A DNA stretch of 64,000 bases from Desulfovibrio sp. JY (GCA_021730285.1 CP082962.1:3286001-3350000), one strand, 5' to 3'. Positions 8,556-16,825 are shown, counted from the stretch's first letter. A program made the numbers and translations. Notes: generated by a model not told the origin, from the sequence alone.

Positions 8556-9302
8556 ATGCCCGCAACGAAGCTTGCCGTCACCCTGCTTGCCCATACCCCC
8601 GACGCCCTCTCGCTCATCTACGCGGCCTTTCGCCAATGTTACCACGACGGGTACGTGGCGGACATGTGGCCGCGCCTTCTGGCCGGCGAGATCGCCCAGG
8701 AAAAGCAGGCCGATTTCGTCGCCCGCATCCTGGCCTCGGGTCATGAATCGCCCATCGAGCACGTCTCCTTCACCTTCGCCGTCGCCGGCGTGTCCCGGGC
8801 GCTTTCCCACCAGCTCGTGCGCCATCGCCTCGCGAGCTATTCCCAGCAGTCCCAGCGCTACGTGGACGCGGCCGGTTTCGATTACGTGCTGCCGCCGCAA
8901 ATTGCCGCCGTGCCCGAGGCCAGGGAACGTTTCGAGGCGGCCATGGCCGCGGCCGGGAAAGCCTACGCCGATTTGCAGGCCGTCCTGCAAGCCCACGGCC
9001 GGGGGGCCAAGGCCAACGAGGACGCCCGGTTCGTCTTGCCCAACGCCTGCGAAACCAAGGTCGTCGTGACCATGAATTGCCGGTCGCTGCTGCATTTCTT
9101 CGAGCTGCGCTGCTGCATGCGCGCCCAGTGGGAGATCCGGGCCATGGCCGGGCGGATGCTCGATCTGTGCAAGGAAGCGCTGCCGGTGGTCTTCGCCACG
9201 GCCGGCGCGCGTTGCGAACGGCTCGGCTATTGTCCGGAAGATGTGCGTTTTTCCTGCGGCCGCTATCCCGTACGGGACGTCAAGCCAAATATTCCAGTCT
9301 AA
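8556..9302 (+). CDS. thyX: Flavin-dependent thymidylate synthase ThyX
   Basis: 248 aa. The ThyX signature is present as RHRLASYSQQSQRY (family RHRx7S). The C-terminal part has FFELRCCMRAQWEIR, consistent with the nucleotide/flavin site. It makes dTMP from dUMP using FAD, NADPH and methylene-THF. It follows ruvB with a 1-bp gap, so DNA repair and dTMP synthesis are co-transcribed here. An intrinsic terminator follows. Confidence 0.94.
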   Translation: MPATKLAVTLLAHTPDALSLIYAAFRQCYHDGYVADMWPRLLAGEIAQEKQADFVARILASGHESPIEHVSFTFAVAGVSRALSHQLVRHRLASYSQQSQRYVDAAGFDYVLPPQIAAVPEARERFEAAMAAAGKAYADLQAVLQAHGRGAKANEDARFVLPNACETKVVVTMNCRSLLHFFELRCCMRAQWEIRAMAGRMLDLCKEALPVVFATAGARCERLGYCPEDVRFSCGRYPVRDVKPNIPV

Positions 9303-9335
9303 CGTCTGATTTTCGACTCTTTTGCCCGTATTTCA

Positions 9336-9367
9336 AACCCGCCACTTCGGTGACGGGTTTTTTACTT
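9336..9367 (+). terminator. Rho-independent terminator after thyX
   Basis: Stem AACCCG-C-CAC / GTG-A-CGGGTT around a TTCG tetraloop with one mismatch, followed by a run of T. It ends the ruvCAB-thyX operon. Confidence 0.85.
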
Positions 9368-9429
9368 TTTTTATGCGCAACACGTATAAATTGCGGTATA
9401 TATTTTTTTTACCAATGAATTTGCAATGT

Positions 9430-9450
9430 TGTTCGTGACATGTTCGTGAC
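9430..9450. repeat. Tandem direct repeat TGTTCGTGAC x2
   Basis: Two exact copies of a 10-mer (9430-9439 and 9441-9450) separated by one base, giving an 11-bp period close to one helical turn. This is consistent with a protein binding one DNA face. Confidence 0.6.
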
Positions 9451-9582
9451 TGCATCGGGGCGGCATGGCGCGTATCGGTAGGGGCCAAGCGGCTTTTCCC
9501 GTGGTCAACACAAAAATCGTCTGTTTGAGAACGAAAAAAATAAACGTTGATTGAGGAAAATGGAGATATTGTAAAATGGTGT

Positions 9583-9612
9583 TGTGGAAAACCCGTACAC
9601 AAATGTGCAAAA
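9583..9612 (-). promoter_or_regulatory. Two DnaA boxes spaced 21 bp
   Basis: TGTGGAAAA (9583-9591) and TGTGCAAAA (9604-9612) are reverse complements of TTTTCCACA and TTTTGCACA. Both fit the DnaA box consensus TTWTNCACA. They have the same orientation and their starts are 21 bp apart, two helical turns. They lie about 200 bp upstream of dnaA, which suggests autoregulation. Confidence 0.55.
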
Positions 9613-9805
9613 TGACCGGCGGCCTCCGAAAACCCTTGTCCGGCGGGGCCTCGCGGTCGGTGCCGAAAGTCCCCGTCGCTACTGGCTCTACGGAGACGTC
9701 CTATGATTTAAGGAGGTTGCGCTGTAGAGAATCCAGGGGGCCGGCCCCTGAAAGCGGCCCCTAATCAGCCTTTGCCCCCTGGTCAGCCGTCCGTAGGGTG
9801 CCCGC

Positions 9806-11167
9806 ATGGATACGATCTGGCCCAAAACCAAAATGCTTCTCGAAAAGACCCTCAGTCCCGGACTCTACAACCTCTGGATCAAGCCGCTGGCGGCCCGGGC
9901 CCGCAACGGCGTTTTGGAATTGACCGCGCCCAACGCCTTCGTGGCGTCCTGGGTGCGGGAACGGCTGGCCGATGCCGTGGCCGAGGCCGCAGCCGTGGTG
10001 ATGGGCTCCCGGCCCCGCGTCGTGGTGACCGAAGGAAAAATCGCCCACAATGGTGCCGTGGCCGCAAGCGCTCCTCAAGGGCCCAGGCCCATGCGGGCCG
10101 CCAAGGCCCTGACTTTGCCCATGACGCCCAAGGCGCCGGATCTGGCCGAAGACCGTTTCCGCTTCAGCTACGACGAGTTCGTGGTTGGTCCCTGCAACGA
10201 ACTGGCCTACGTGGCCAGCCGGGGCATTTGCGATCTGACGCTTTCGGCCGAACAGCTTTTCATCAGTTCCGCCCCGGGCCTGGGCAAAACCCATCTCATC
10301 CAGGCCATGGGCCGCCAGTTGAGCTTTGGCGGCGGCCAGGAGAGAAAAAAACTCCGCGTGGCCTACCTTTCGGCCGAGGAGTTCGCCAACCGGCTGGTCA
10401 TGGCGCTCAAGACCAAACAGGTGGAGCGCTTCAAGGCCGCGTTTCGGGAAAACGTCGACGTGCTGCTTTTGGAGGATATCCATTTCTTCCGCGACAAGCC
10501 GCGCATTCAGGACGAGCTGCTCAATACCCTCAAGGCGCTCCAGTCCCGGGGCTGTCGGCTGGTTTTCACCAGCTCGTTTTTGCCCAAGGACCTGACCGGC
10601 CTCGATGCCCAGCTGCTTTCGCGCATCGGCTCCGGCTTCCTGGCTGTCATCGACAAGCCGGACCGGGAGATGCGCAAGCGTATCCTCGAGCGCAAGGCCG
10701 CCGTGCACCAGGTGCTGTTGCCCGACGACGTGTCCACGCTCCTGGCCGATCGGCTGAGCGCCGACGTGCGCCAGCTCGAAAGCTGCCTGCAAAACCTGGC
10801 GCTCAAGGCCAGGCTTCTCAACTGCGGCATTTCCGTGGACCTGGCCTGGGACGTGCTCAGACACTACGATATCGCGGCCCGGCCGCTCAACCTCGACGAC
10901 ATCGTGTCCTATGTCTGTGACGTCTACCGGCTTTCGCCCGAACAGCTCATTTCCAAATCCCGCAAGCGCCAGTACGTTCTGGCCCGCAATACGGCTTTTC
11001 TGCTGGCCCGCCAGCACACGGACCTGTCCCTGGCCGACATCGGCAACCGGTTCAATCGCCGCCATTCGACCGTGGTCAAAGGCATCACCAACGTCGAACG
11101 CCATCTGTCCCTGCGCACGCCCCTTGGCCGGGAGTTGGAGCGCACCATCGAGAGCATCCATGCCTGA
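9806..11167 (+). CDS. dnaA: DnaA-type replication initiator, probable second paralogue
   Basis: 453 aa. Domain I is at about 1-80, the AAA+ domain at about 120-330 with SAPGLGKTHL (Walker A) and LLLEDIHFF (Walker B), and the C-terminal DNA-binding domain at about 345-453. The DnaA-box recognition motif, normally GGRDHTTV, reads NRRHSTV here. The Walker A start and the second Walker B acid region also deviate from the usual GGVGLGKTH and LLIDDIQF. The neighbours are ruvCAB/thyX rather than dnaN/recF/gyrB. From motif divergence and context I infer a second DnaA rather than the one at the main origin. A terminator follows at 11266. Confidence 0.85.
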   Translation: MDTIWPKTKMLLEKTLSPGLYNLWIKPLAARARNGVLELTAPNAFVASWVRERLADAVAEAAAVVMGSRPRVVVTEGKIAHNGAVAASAPQGPRPMRAAKALTLPMTPKAPDLAEDRFRFSYDEFVVGPCNELAYVASRGICDLTLSAEQLFISSAPGLGKTHLIQAMGRQLSFGGGQERKKLRVAYLSAEEFANRLVMALKTKQVERFKAAFRENVDVLLLEDIHFFRDKPRIQDELLNTLKALQSRGCRLVFTSSFLPKDLTGLDAQLLSRIGSGFLAVIDKPDREMRKRILERKAAVHQVLLPDDVSTLLADRLSADVRQLESCLQNLALKARLLNCGISVDLAWDVLRHYDIAARPLNLDDIVSYVCDVYRLSPEQLISKSRKRQYVLARNTAFLLARQHTDLSLADIGNRFNRRHSTVVKGITNVERHLSLRTPLGRELERTIESIHA

Positions 11168-11265
11168 TATCACCCCCTCGACATTACGTCGCACCCTCCA
11201 GGCTGCCAGGCAGCCGGTCGCCATATCCGCTATAGCCAGCTAGGGGGAGGCCGCCATTGGCCGGG

Positions 11266-11302
11266 CGAACGCCGGACAGTCTCTGTCCGGCGTTCGTTTT
11301 TT
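11266..11302 (+). terminator. Rho-independent terminator after dnaA
   Basis: Perfect 14-bp stem (CGAACGCCGGACAG and its complement) with a 3-nt loop, followed by six T. Confidence 0.95.
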
Positions 11303-11317
11303 GGGGAGGAAAGGAAT

Positions 11318-11378
11318 CGGGGGAACCCCTTTCTGAAGAAAGGGGTTCCCCCGAACCCCCTCCTCAAAGACTTCTAAT
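11318..11378 (+). repeat. Hairpin repeat family A, copy A1 (forward)
   Basis: Perfect 17-bp inverted arms (starting CGGGGGAACCCC) meet over the central GA, then a C-rich tail and AAAGACTTCTA. Together with A2 it fills the 348-bp gap between the convergent dnaA and UPF0280 genes; the rest of the gap holds only the dnaA terminator. Confidence 0.8.
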
Positions 11379-11417
11379 AGTGATGGTGTATTGTTCGTAT
11401 CCAACTAGTAACTATTG

Positions 11418-11490
11418 AAAAGTTTAGGAAGGGGAGAGCGCGAGAGGGGAGAACCCTTTTTAAAGGGTTTCCCCTCTCGCATTCTTCCTC
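11418..11490 (-). repeat. Hairpin repeat family A, copy A2 (reverse)
   Basis: Hairpin 11440-11480 has arms starting GCGAGAGGGG with a 1-nt bulge. Its tail GCTCTCCCCTTCCTAAACTT lies on the minus strand. It faces copy A1 and is nearly identical to copy A4 at 13298. Confidence 0.8.
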
Positions 11491-11515
11491 TCCCTTCTCC
11501 CTTCTCCCTTCTTCC

Positions 11516-12265
11516 TTATGCCTCAATGGCGACGAGTTCGATGTTGCCGACGACGCCGACCATCTCCCCGCATTGGGCGAAGGCCCCGCGCACGCCGCGT
11601 CGTTTCAGGCTTTCCGCCGCAGCCAGCACCGCATCCAGATCGCCCTGGCCGGACAGGAGGTTGCCGAGCGCCGTTGCCGCCGCGTCGGCCACGGCTCCCC
11701 GGTCGGCCACCACCGTCACCATATCCGCCTGTCCCAGGCTGAGGGAATGTCCGACCTTGGCCGAGGAGGCGCATACCGCCGTCGGCAGGTCGTCGGGCGC
11801 GAAGCGCAGGGCCAGTCGCGCCCCTTCCACGGGTTTGGCCAAAAGCGCCACCGTGCGTTCCACGTTCGAGCGCAGATAGATATCCCCGCCGTTTTCGATC
11901 AGCAGGTTGGGTGAAAGCGCCGCGAAATGGTCGGAGACGGCCTGTCCCAGGGCTCCGGCCACGGCGGCCATGGGGCCCACGCCGAACCGGGCGGCGGCTT
12001 CGGCCATGTCCCGGGCGAGCGGCGGGGCGTCGTCGCCCGTCGGCACCGGCGTGAGGCTCTCGCGGAAATCCGGATGGAGGAGGATATAGGCCGTCAGCTC
12101 CCGGCGCAGCTCGGAGACGAAGGCGCCGATTTCCCGGGCCAGGGGGCGCTCGGCCACGATGAACAGGTCGGATTGGGCCACCACCACCTGGAAGGCGGTC
12201 TCTCCGGGGCGCACGGCGAGTTGTTGGCGGTAGGCTCGGAAGAAATCGGCATGCACGGGTGTCAT
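11516..12265 (-). CDS. UPF0280 family protein (ApbE-like)
   Basis: 249 aa from ATG 12265. It resembles UPF0280 proteins, which are distantly related to ApbE flavin transferases: GPMAAVAGALGQAVSDHF, LLIENGGDIYLR and TAVCASSAKVGHSLSLGQADMVT-type segments are present. The biochemical role is unknown. It is divergent from the glycosyltransferase at 12360, with a 94-bp shared upstream region. Confidence 0.82.
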   Translation of the reverse strand: MTPVHADFFRAYRQQLAVRPGETAFQVVVAQSDLFIVAERPLAREIGAFVSELRRELTAYILLHPDFRESLTPVPTGDDAPPLARDMAEAAARFGVGPMAAVAGALGQAVSDHFAALSPNLLIENGGDIYLRSNVERTVALLAKPVEGARLALRFAPDDLPTAVCASSAKVGHSLSLGQADMVTVVADRGAVADAAATALGNLLSGQGDLDAVLAAAESLKRRGVRGAFAQCGEMVGVVGNIELVAIEA

Positions 12266-12359
12266 GGCAGTGCCTCCTTGAGGGGGCAGTATGCCCGTGA
12301 TGGGGGCAACCGGAAAGGGGCGGCTTGGCAGGGGGGAACGGGAAATGTAGAGTCCCGAC

Positions 12360-13226
12360 ATGGACGGTGGACGCTCTTGCGAAGACGCGACATTGGTGTC
12401 GGCGGTCATCCCCACCCGGGACCGGGCGGACATGGTGGTGCGGGCCGTGACCTCGGCCCTGGCCCAGACCCACGCCCCCATCGAGGTGATCGTGATCGAC
12501 GACGGCTCCACCGACGACACGCCGGCGGCGTTGGCGGCCCTCGTCGACCCCAGGCTGCGGGTGCTGCGCCATACTCCGGGGCGGGGGGTGTCGGCCGCGC
12601 GAAACCGGGGGCTGGCCGCTGCCCGGGGCGCGTATCTGGCGCTGCTTGACTCCGACGACGAGTGGCTGCCCGAAAAAACCACGCGGCAACTGGCCTGTAT
12701 GCGGCAGCGCAGCCTGGCCATAAGCCAGACCCAGGAGATATGGATGCGCGGCGGCCGACGGGTCAATCCGGGCAAGGCCCAAGGCAAGCCGGACGGTTTT
12801 TTTTTCGAGCAGGCGCTCGGCCGCTGCCTGGTCAGCCCCTCCACGGTCATGTTCACCCGGGAATTCTGGGAAGAGCTCGGCGGCTTCGACGAAAGCCTGC
12901 CGGCTTGCGAGGACTACGACCTGTGGCTGCGGACACTGTTGCGCCATCCGGTGGGGCTGTTGGACGAACTCCTCGCCGTGCGTCACGGCGGCCGGCCCGA
13001 TCAACTCTCGGCGATCTACGTGGGCCAGGATCTTTTTCGCATCCGCTCCATGGCCGGACTTCTCGGCCGGGGCGACCTCACTCCTTGGCATAAAGACTGC
13101 ATAAAAAAGGAATTGCGGCGCAAGGCCCTGTGCTACGCCAAGGGTTGCCTCAAGCGCGACAAGCCGGAAGAAGCGGCCCGGGTGCTGGCCGTTGCGGAGA
13201 AAGCCGCCGGGGGAAAACTTTTCTGA
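12360..13226 (+). CDS. Family 2 glycosyltransferase
   Basis: 288 aa. The GT-A fold is seen from VSAVIPTRDRADMVVRAV, VIVIDDGSTDDTP (nucleotide-binding acid) and LALLDSDDEWLPE (DxD-like metal site). The acceptor region contains FDESLPACEDYDLWLR, common in polysaccharide or protein glycosyltransferases. The substrate is unknown and there is no membrane segment. The last five codons and the stop (13224-13226) lie in the left arm and loop of a perfect 18-bp hairpin, so the repeat has become part of the coding end. Confidence 0.88.
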   Translation: MDGGRSCEDATLVSAVIPTRDRADMVVRAVTSALAQTHAPIEVIVIDDGSTDDTPAALAALVDPRLRVLRHTPGRGVSAARNRGLAAARGAYLALLDSDDEWLPEKTTRQLACMRQRSLAISQTQEIWMRGGRRVNPGKAQGKPDGFFFEQALGRCLVSPSTVMFTREFWEELGGFDESLPACEDYDLWLRTLLRHPVGLLDELLAVRHGGRPDQLSAIYVGQDLFRIRSMAGLLGRGDLTPWHKDCIKKELRRKALCYAKGCLKRDKPEEAARVLAVAEKAAGGKLF

Positions 13227-13273
13227 AGAAAAGTTTTCCCCCGGGCCCCCTTTCAAAAGACTTAAAAAGAAGG
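13207..13273 (+). repeat. Hairpin repeat family A, copy A3 (forward)
   Basis: Perfect 18-bp arms (13207-13224 and 13227-13244, starting CCGGGGGAAAAC) followed by a C-rich stretch and CAAAAGACTTAAAAA. It overlaps the 3' end of the glycosyltransferase gene. Confidence 0.85.
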
Positions 13274-13297
13274 CTCGTTGTGAGGCCCAACAAGGGA

Positions 13298-13372
13298 AAA
13301 GGTTTAGGAAAGGGAGAGCGCGAGAGGGGAGAACCCTTTGCAAAGGGTTTCCCCTCTCGCATTCTTCTTCCT
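13298..13372 (-). repeat. Hairpin repeat family A, copy A4 (reverse)
   Basis: Hairpin 13320-13360 with arms starting GCGAGAGGGG, and on its left the tail GGTTTAGGAAAGGGAGAGCG. It differs from copy A2 at only a few bases. A3 and A4 form a facing pair between two convergent genes, as A1 and A2 do. Confidence 0.85.
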
Positions 13373-13387
13373 TGCCTAAGCCTAAGC

Positions 13388-13747
13388 CTAAGGCGCGATT
13401 TCCGTCTTGGTGATGGCCTCGGCCTTGATGTGCGTCAGCGTGTAGGTCAGGCTGGCCAGCACGTGTTCCCGGATATCGCCGGCGGCCACGATGAAAAGCA
13501 GGTCGTCGCCCGGGGCGAAGGTGCCGGCCCTGGCTTCGACCAGCACCCGGAACATGCCGGGCATGGCCTCGCCTTCCTGGCGGAATTTTTCCACCAGGTC
13601 CTGGTCCACCTTGACCTTGAGGGTGCCCACCGGGGCACCGTTTCGCGACGTGGCCCGGGCCATGCCGTTGTGCACGAGCACCATGCCGACCTTTTCGAGA
13701 AAGCCGGGCAGGGTCTTCAGTTCAGCGATGGTTTTTGAGATGTCCAT
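13388..13747 (-). CDS. moaE: Molybdopterin synthase catalytic subunit homologue (MoaE-like)
   Basis: 119 aa from ATG 13747. An in-frame GTG at 13783 would add 12 residues. The order of motifs fits MoaE: VGMVLVHNGMARATSRNG (family GAVxxFxGxVR), VEARAGTFAPGDDLLFIVAAG (family HRxGxLxxGDxxVxVxVxA) and THIKAEAITKTE (family LKxxxPxWKxE). MoaE adds the dithiolene sulfurs of the molybdenum cofactor together with MoaD. The canonical HR before the RxGxL motif is EA here, so the active site departs from the classic form. Its 5' end overlaps no gene but sits 28 bp from a divergent TTG start. Confidence 0.7.
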   Translation of the reverse strand: MDISKTIAELKTLPGFLEKVGMVLVHNGMARATSRNGAPVGTLKVKVDQDLVEKFRQEGEAMPGMFRVLVEARAGTFAPGDDLLFIVAAGDIREHVLASLTYTLTHIKAEAITKTEIAP

Positions 13748-13775
13748 GGCCGCCAAATAAGGGAGAAACGCGCCG

Positions 13776-16487
13776 TTGTCCACGCTTCATATTTCCGCCC
13801 TGCTGGAACATCTGCCCCATGTCGGCTCCACCCGCATGGTGCATACCGGCATCGGCGTCTGGGTGGCCTGGGACGGCCAGCTCGATCCGGGCTTCGACAG
13901 CATGCTGCTCGACCACGGCGGCTTCCGCATTGCCGGGGCCCCGGGGCAGGCGTTGTGGTTTTTCCTCGGCGATGAGGGGCTGCGGGCCTTGGGGCGCATC
14001 CATGTCTGGGGCCGGGTCAACGCCTTGCCGGTTTTCATCGAGGCGTTTCCGGCCACGCTGCTGATCAGCCCCAAGTTCGAGACCTCGCTGTCGCTGTCCG
14101 TGGAGCTTTCCCGGCAGCATGTGACGCCGGCGGAGTCCCTGGAAATTCTGCTGCATCCCAACCTCAAGAATCAGCTTGCCACCAACCCCGGCCTTTCGAG
14201 TACGCCGACCAAGCCGGGCTCGGGCCTGGCCCGCATCCATTTCGAGTTGCTCGAGGCCGATACGGCCTTGTCCTACGAATCGGGGCTCGGCTGGCTGGGA
14301 GTCCTGAAGCCCCTTGGCGATCCCTTAAGCCGCGACACGGCCGACGGCTGGCGCAACATCGCCGGGGAACTGCTCGACATCGTCGAGCGGCTGGGGCTCA
14401 AATTCGTGCGCCACGAGGGATTTCTCATTTTCGAGGTTCCGGGACTGCGCCGTTTCCGCAACTGGAACCGCGATACCCTTTCGCGCATCATGCACCTCAA
14501 GGAGGAAGGCGAGCAGGGGCATTACTGGCCGAGCGTCATGGCCCTCGTGCCGTCCAAGGGACGCACCATGGGCAAGGACCTGCCGCGCCGCCTGGGCCTG
14601 GACTGGGACCGGCTGACCCCGGATTTTCCCCACATGAGCTACCGCTCGGCGTTTCTCCTGGGGGAGGGGTTCGCCATCCACGAGGCCAGGGCACTGTCGC
14701 GCGGCGCGTCCATCGACGATTGGTGCAATGTCAGTCTTCTTGACGCCGACGCGGAGTCCGAGCCCCAGGGAGTCTTGGCCGTGCCCCTGCCGGCCAGCCT
14801 GTCCGGCGGCGACGCGGCGATTTGTTTCTACTGCGGCCTCAACAACCACAAGCCGGCGCAGTGCCCGTCCAAGGCCCTGACCGCCCCGCGCCCTGAGCTC
14901 TGGGAGCGCTTCGGCGACGTCAACATGGACCGGCTGGAGGCGATTTCCCAGAAGCTGGATACGGCCCTGACCGCCGACCCCGTGGCCGAGATGGCCAAGC
15001 GGCTTGGCGGTAAAGAGGACTCGGACCTCATGTTGTCGGTCATCTTCGAGATCGACCTGCCGTTTCAATTGCGCATGCTGGAGATGCTCTGGCGCAGCCG
15101 GGGCAAGGACATGCCAGCCGGGTTGTCGCAGCTCGGCCCCAAGGACGGGGACTATTTCTGGGCGGCGTTGACCGCGCTTCGCGACGGGAGCTCCGAGAGC
15201 TACGAAACCCAGATGGGCCAGGCCCTGACAAAATATCCCCGGGCCTACCAGCCCAAATCCTTGCAAGGCTTCCAGGCCATGGAGGCCGGGGACTGGACCA
15301 AGGCTGTCTATTATTGGCAGGAGTCCGGACGGCTTTGCTACAACGCCATGCAGCGCGGCTACTTCTTATGTCTGCAAGCCCGCAGCTTCGAGGCGCAGGG
15401 CGACTGCCACAAGGCCATCGCCCTGTACCGGGACACGCTCAAGGAGTGCCCCAAATGGCTCGAACCCGTCTACCGCCAGGGGGTGTGCCTGGTGAAGATG
15501 GGGTTCATCGACCAGGGTATGCAGATTTTCAACAAGCTGCTTGCCGGCGATCCGGCGATGTTCAACCGGGTGATGGTGGACCCGGAGCTGGAGCGCGGCC
15601 GGCCGCATATCTTGGCCGCGTTATGGCACATCTGGAAGAAGGCCCAGGACGGCGGCGTCATGCTGCTCGGTGCCCTGGGGGAGTTGTCGCAGTCGGTGCG
15701 GGACCGCTTTTTGGAGGACGAACCCTATCTGGCCGAGGCCGCGACCCGCATCGAAGAGCTGACCACGCTCGGCAAGCAGGGAAACTACGTGGCCTTCAAG
15801 CGGATGGAAGTCGGCGTGGCCGAGACCCAGGAGGCGGTGCGAAAAAAGATCGAGGCCGAGATCAAGGCCATGCTGCAAAGCCAGGCCCGCCAGTTCGAGG
15901 AACTCAAAACCGTGCAGCGCGAGGCCGCCTGGTTTCCGTTTCCGGCCCTTTTGCGCGAGTTCAATCGGGATTTCAATTACTGCGCCATTAAGCTCAACTG
16001 GATGCGCACCACGCCCATGGACGAGGCGGAAAATTTCCACAAAAGCCGGGAATACCTGCCCGAGGTGGACGAGCGCATCCGCACCCTGCGCACCCGGCTC
16101 ATCACGCTTCGCATCGTGCGCGACGCGACTTTTTTCTGTATGCTGCTCGGCCGCAACTTCATGTGGATGGAAGTGGTGAGCCTGGGCCTGTCGCTGGTGC
16201 TGGTGCCGGTCTTCGTCTATCTGTTTCAGCGTTCCGGCCAGGGGTGGATGGCCAACATGATGGAACAGCAGAAGTGGCAACTGCAAAAGGGGCTGGTCAT
16301 CATTTTGACCATCGCCGCCCTGGGCCTTGCCGCCATCAAGACGGCCCTGACCTTCGACTCCAAGAAACGCAAGCTCTTCAAGCTGGCCGAGGAAGGGAAG
16401 CTGCCGAAAAAAAAGCCCAAGCCGAAGAAAAAGCCCAAGGCCAAGGTGAAGGCGAAGCCCAAGGCCACGACCAAGGCGAAGAAATAG
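13776..16487 (+). CDS. Large TPR membrane protein with CCHC zinc knuckle
   Basis: 903 aa from TTG 13776, with GGGAG about 9 nt upstream. Residues 1-340 are an unrecognised soluble region. Residues 350-363 form an exact CX2CX4HX4C zinc knuckle (Cys350, Cys353, His358, Cys363). Residues of about 470-640 contain TPR-like helical repeats (AYQPKSLQGFQAMEAGDWTK, ARSFEAQGDCHKAIALYRD, YRQGVCLVKMGFIDQGMQI). A charged coiled-coil segment follows at about 690-720. Two transmembrane helices lie at about 785-815 and 838-860. The last 40 residues are a Lys/Pro-rich tail (KKKPKPKKK repeats). The membrane anchoring and zinc knuckle suggest a scaffold; the function is unknown. Confidence 0.8.
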   Translation: MSTLHISALLEHLPHVGSTRMVHTGIGVWVAWDGQLDPGFDSMLLDHGGFRIAGAPGQALWFFLGDEGLRALGRIHVWGRVNALPVFIEAFPATLLISPKFETSLSLSVELSRQHVTPAESLEILLHPNLKNQLATNPGLSSTPTKPGSGLARIHFELLEADTALSYESGLGWLGVLKPLGDPLSRDTADGWRNIAGELLDIVERLGLKFVRHEGFLIFEVPGLRRFRNWNRDTLSRIMHLKEEGEQGHYWPSVMALVPSKGRTMGKDLPRRLGLDWDRLTPDFPHMSYRSAFLLGEGFAIHEARALSRGASIDDWCNVSLLDADAESEPQGVLAVPLPASLSGGDAAICFYCGLNNHKPAQCPSKALTAPRPELWERFGDVNMDRLEAISQKLDTALTADPVAEMAKRLGGKEDSDLMLSVIFEIDLPFQLRMLEMLWRSRGKDMPAGLSQLGPKDGDYFWAALTALRDGSSESYETQMGQALTKYPRAYQPKSLQGFQAMEAGDWTKAVYYWQESGRLCYNAMQRGYFLCLQARSFEAQGDCHKAIALYRDTLKECPKWLEPVYRQGVCLVKMGFIDQGMQIFNKLLAGDPAMFNRVMVDPELERGRPHILAALWHIWKKAQDGGVMLLGALGELSQSVRDRFLEDEPYLAEAATRIEELTTLGKQGNYVAFKRMEVGVAETQEAVRKKIEAEIKAMLQSQARQFEELKTVQREAAWFPFPALLREFNRDFNYCAIKLNWMRTTPMDEAENFHKSREYLPEVDERIRTLRTRLITLRIVRDATFFCMLLGRNFMWMEVVSLGLSLVLVPVFVYLFQRSGQGWMANMMEQQKWQLQKGLVIILTIAALGLAAIKTALTFDSKKRKLFKLAEEGKLPKKKPKPKKKPKAKVKAKPKATTKAKK

Positions 16488-16495
16488 AAAATGGT

Positions 16496-16566
16496 GCGAG
16501 AGGGAAACCCCCTTTCAGGAAAGGGTTCTCCCCTCTCGCGCTCTCCCCTTCCTCAAGCTTTTAGCG
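16496..16566 (+). repeat. Hairpin repeat family A, copy A5 (forward)
   Basis: Hairpin 16496-16539 with arms starting GCGAGAGGG, then the tail GCTCTCCCCTTCCTCAAGCT. It begins 9 bp after the stop of the TPR gene. The rest of the 390-bp gap to dsrC (16567-16825) shows no convincing gene. Confidence 0.8.
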
Positions 16567-16825
16567 CCTGAAGCGTTGTCTGAGAGATTCCTCCCCCTTT
16601 GGGGAAACGTTTAAATGGCGGGGAACCAAGGGGGCGGTGCGGGAAGGGCGCTCAATGACGCGCGCCCTGGGCGGGTTTGTCCTGGCTCGACCGCAAGCGC
16701 TTTTAGACGAAGGGGGCCGGCCCTTTTTTCGTGACGATGGCGATGGCGGGCGGGATGTCCTTAGGGCGAAACGTGATGCTTCGAGCCATGCGGACGGGAC
16801 GGACCGGGGAGGATGCGCGCGGACG

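Larger units (their letters stand above)
9368..9805. promoter_or_regulatory. Long non-coding region upstream of dnaA with DnaA boxes
   Basis: About 440 bp with no convincing gene. The first part is AT-rich (long T and A runs at 9365-9420). It holds an 11-bp-period tandem repeat (9430-9450) and two DnaA boxes in the same orientation (9583-9591 and 9604-9612). The last 150 bp are GC-rich, with the hairpin-like GGGGGCCGGCCCC near 9737. The likely role is regulation of the downstream dnaA; an origin-like role is possible but unproven. Confidence 0.55.

Noticed and set aside
9576-9764. A 62-aa frame in the dnaA upstream region
   Set aside because: No Shine-Dalgarno, no coding character, and it overlaps the DnaA boxes and a GC-rich hairpin.
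16703-16825. A minus-strand frame ending MARSITFRPKDIPPAIAIVTKK (28 aa from the last Met)
   Set aside because: It has protein-like character but no ribosome-binding site and lies just downstream of the dsrC terminator, so support is too weak.
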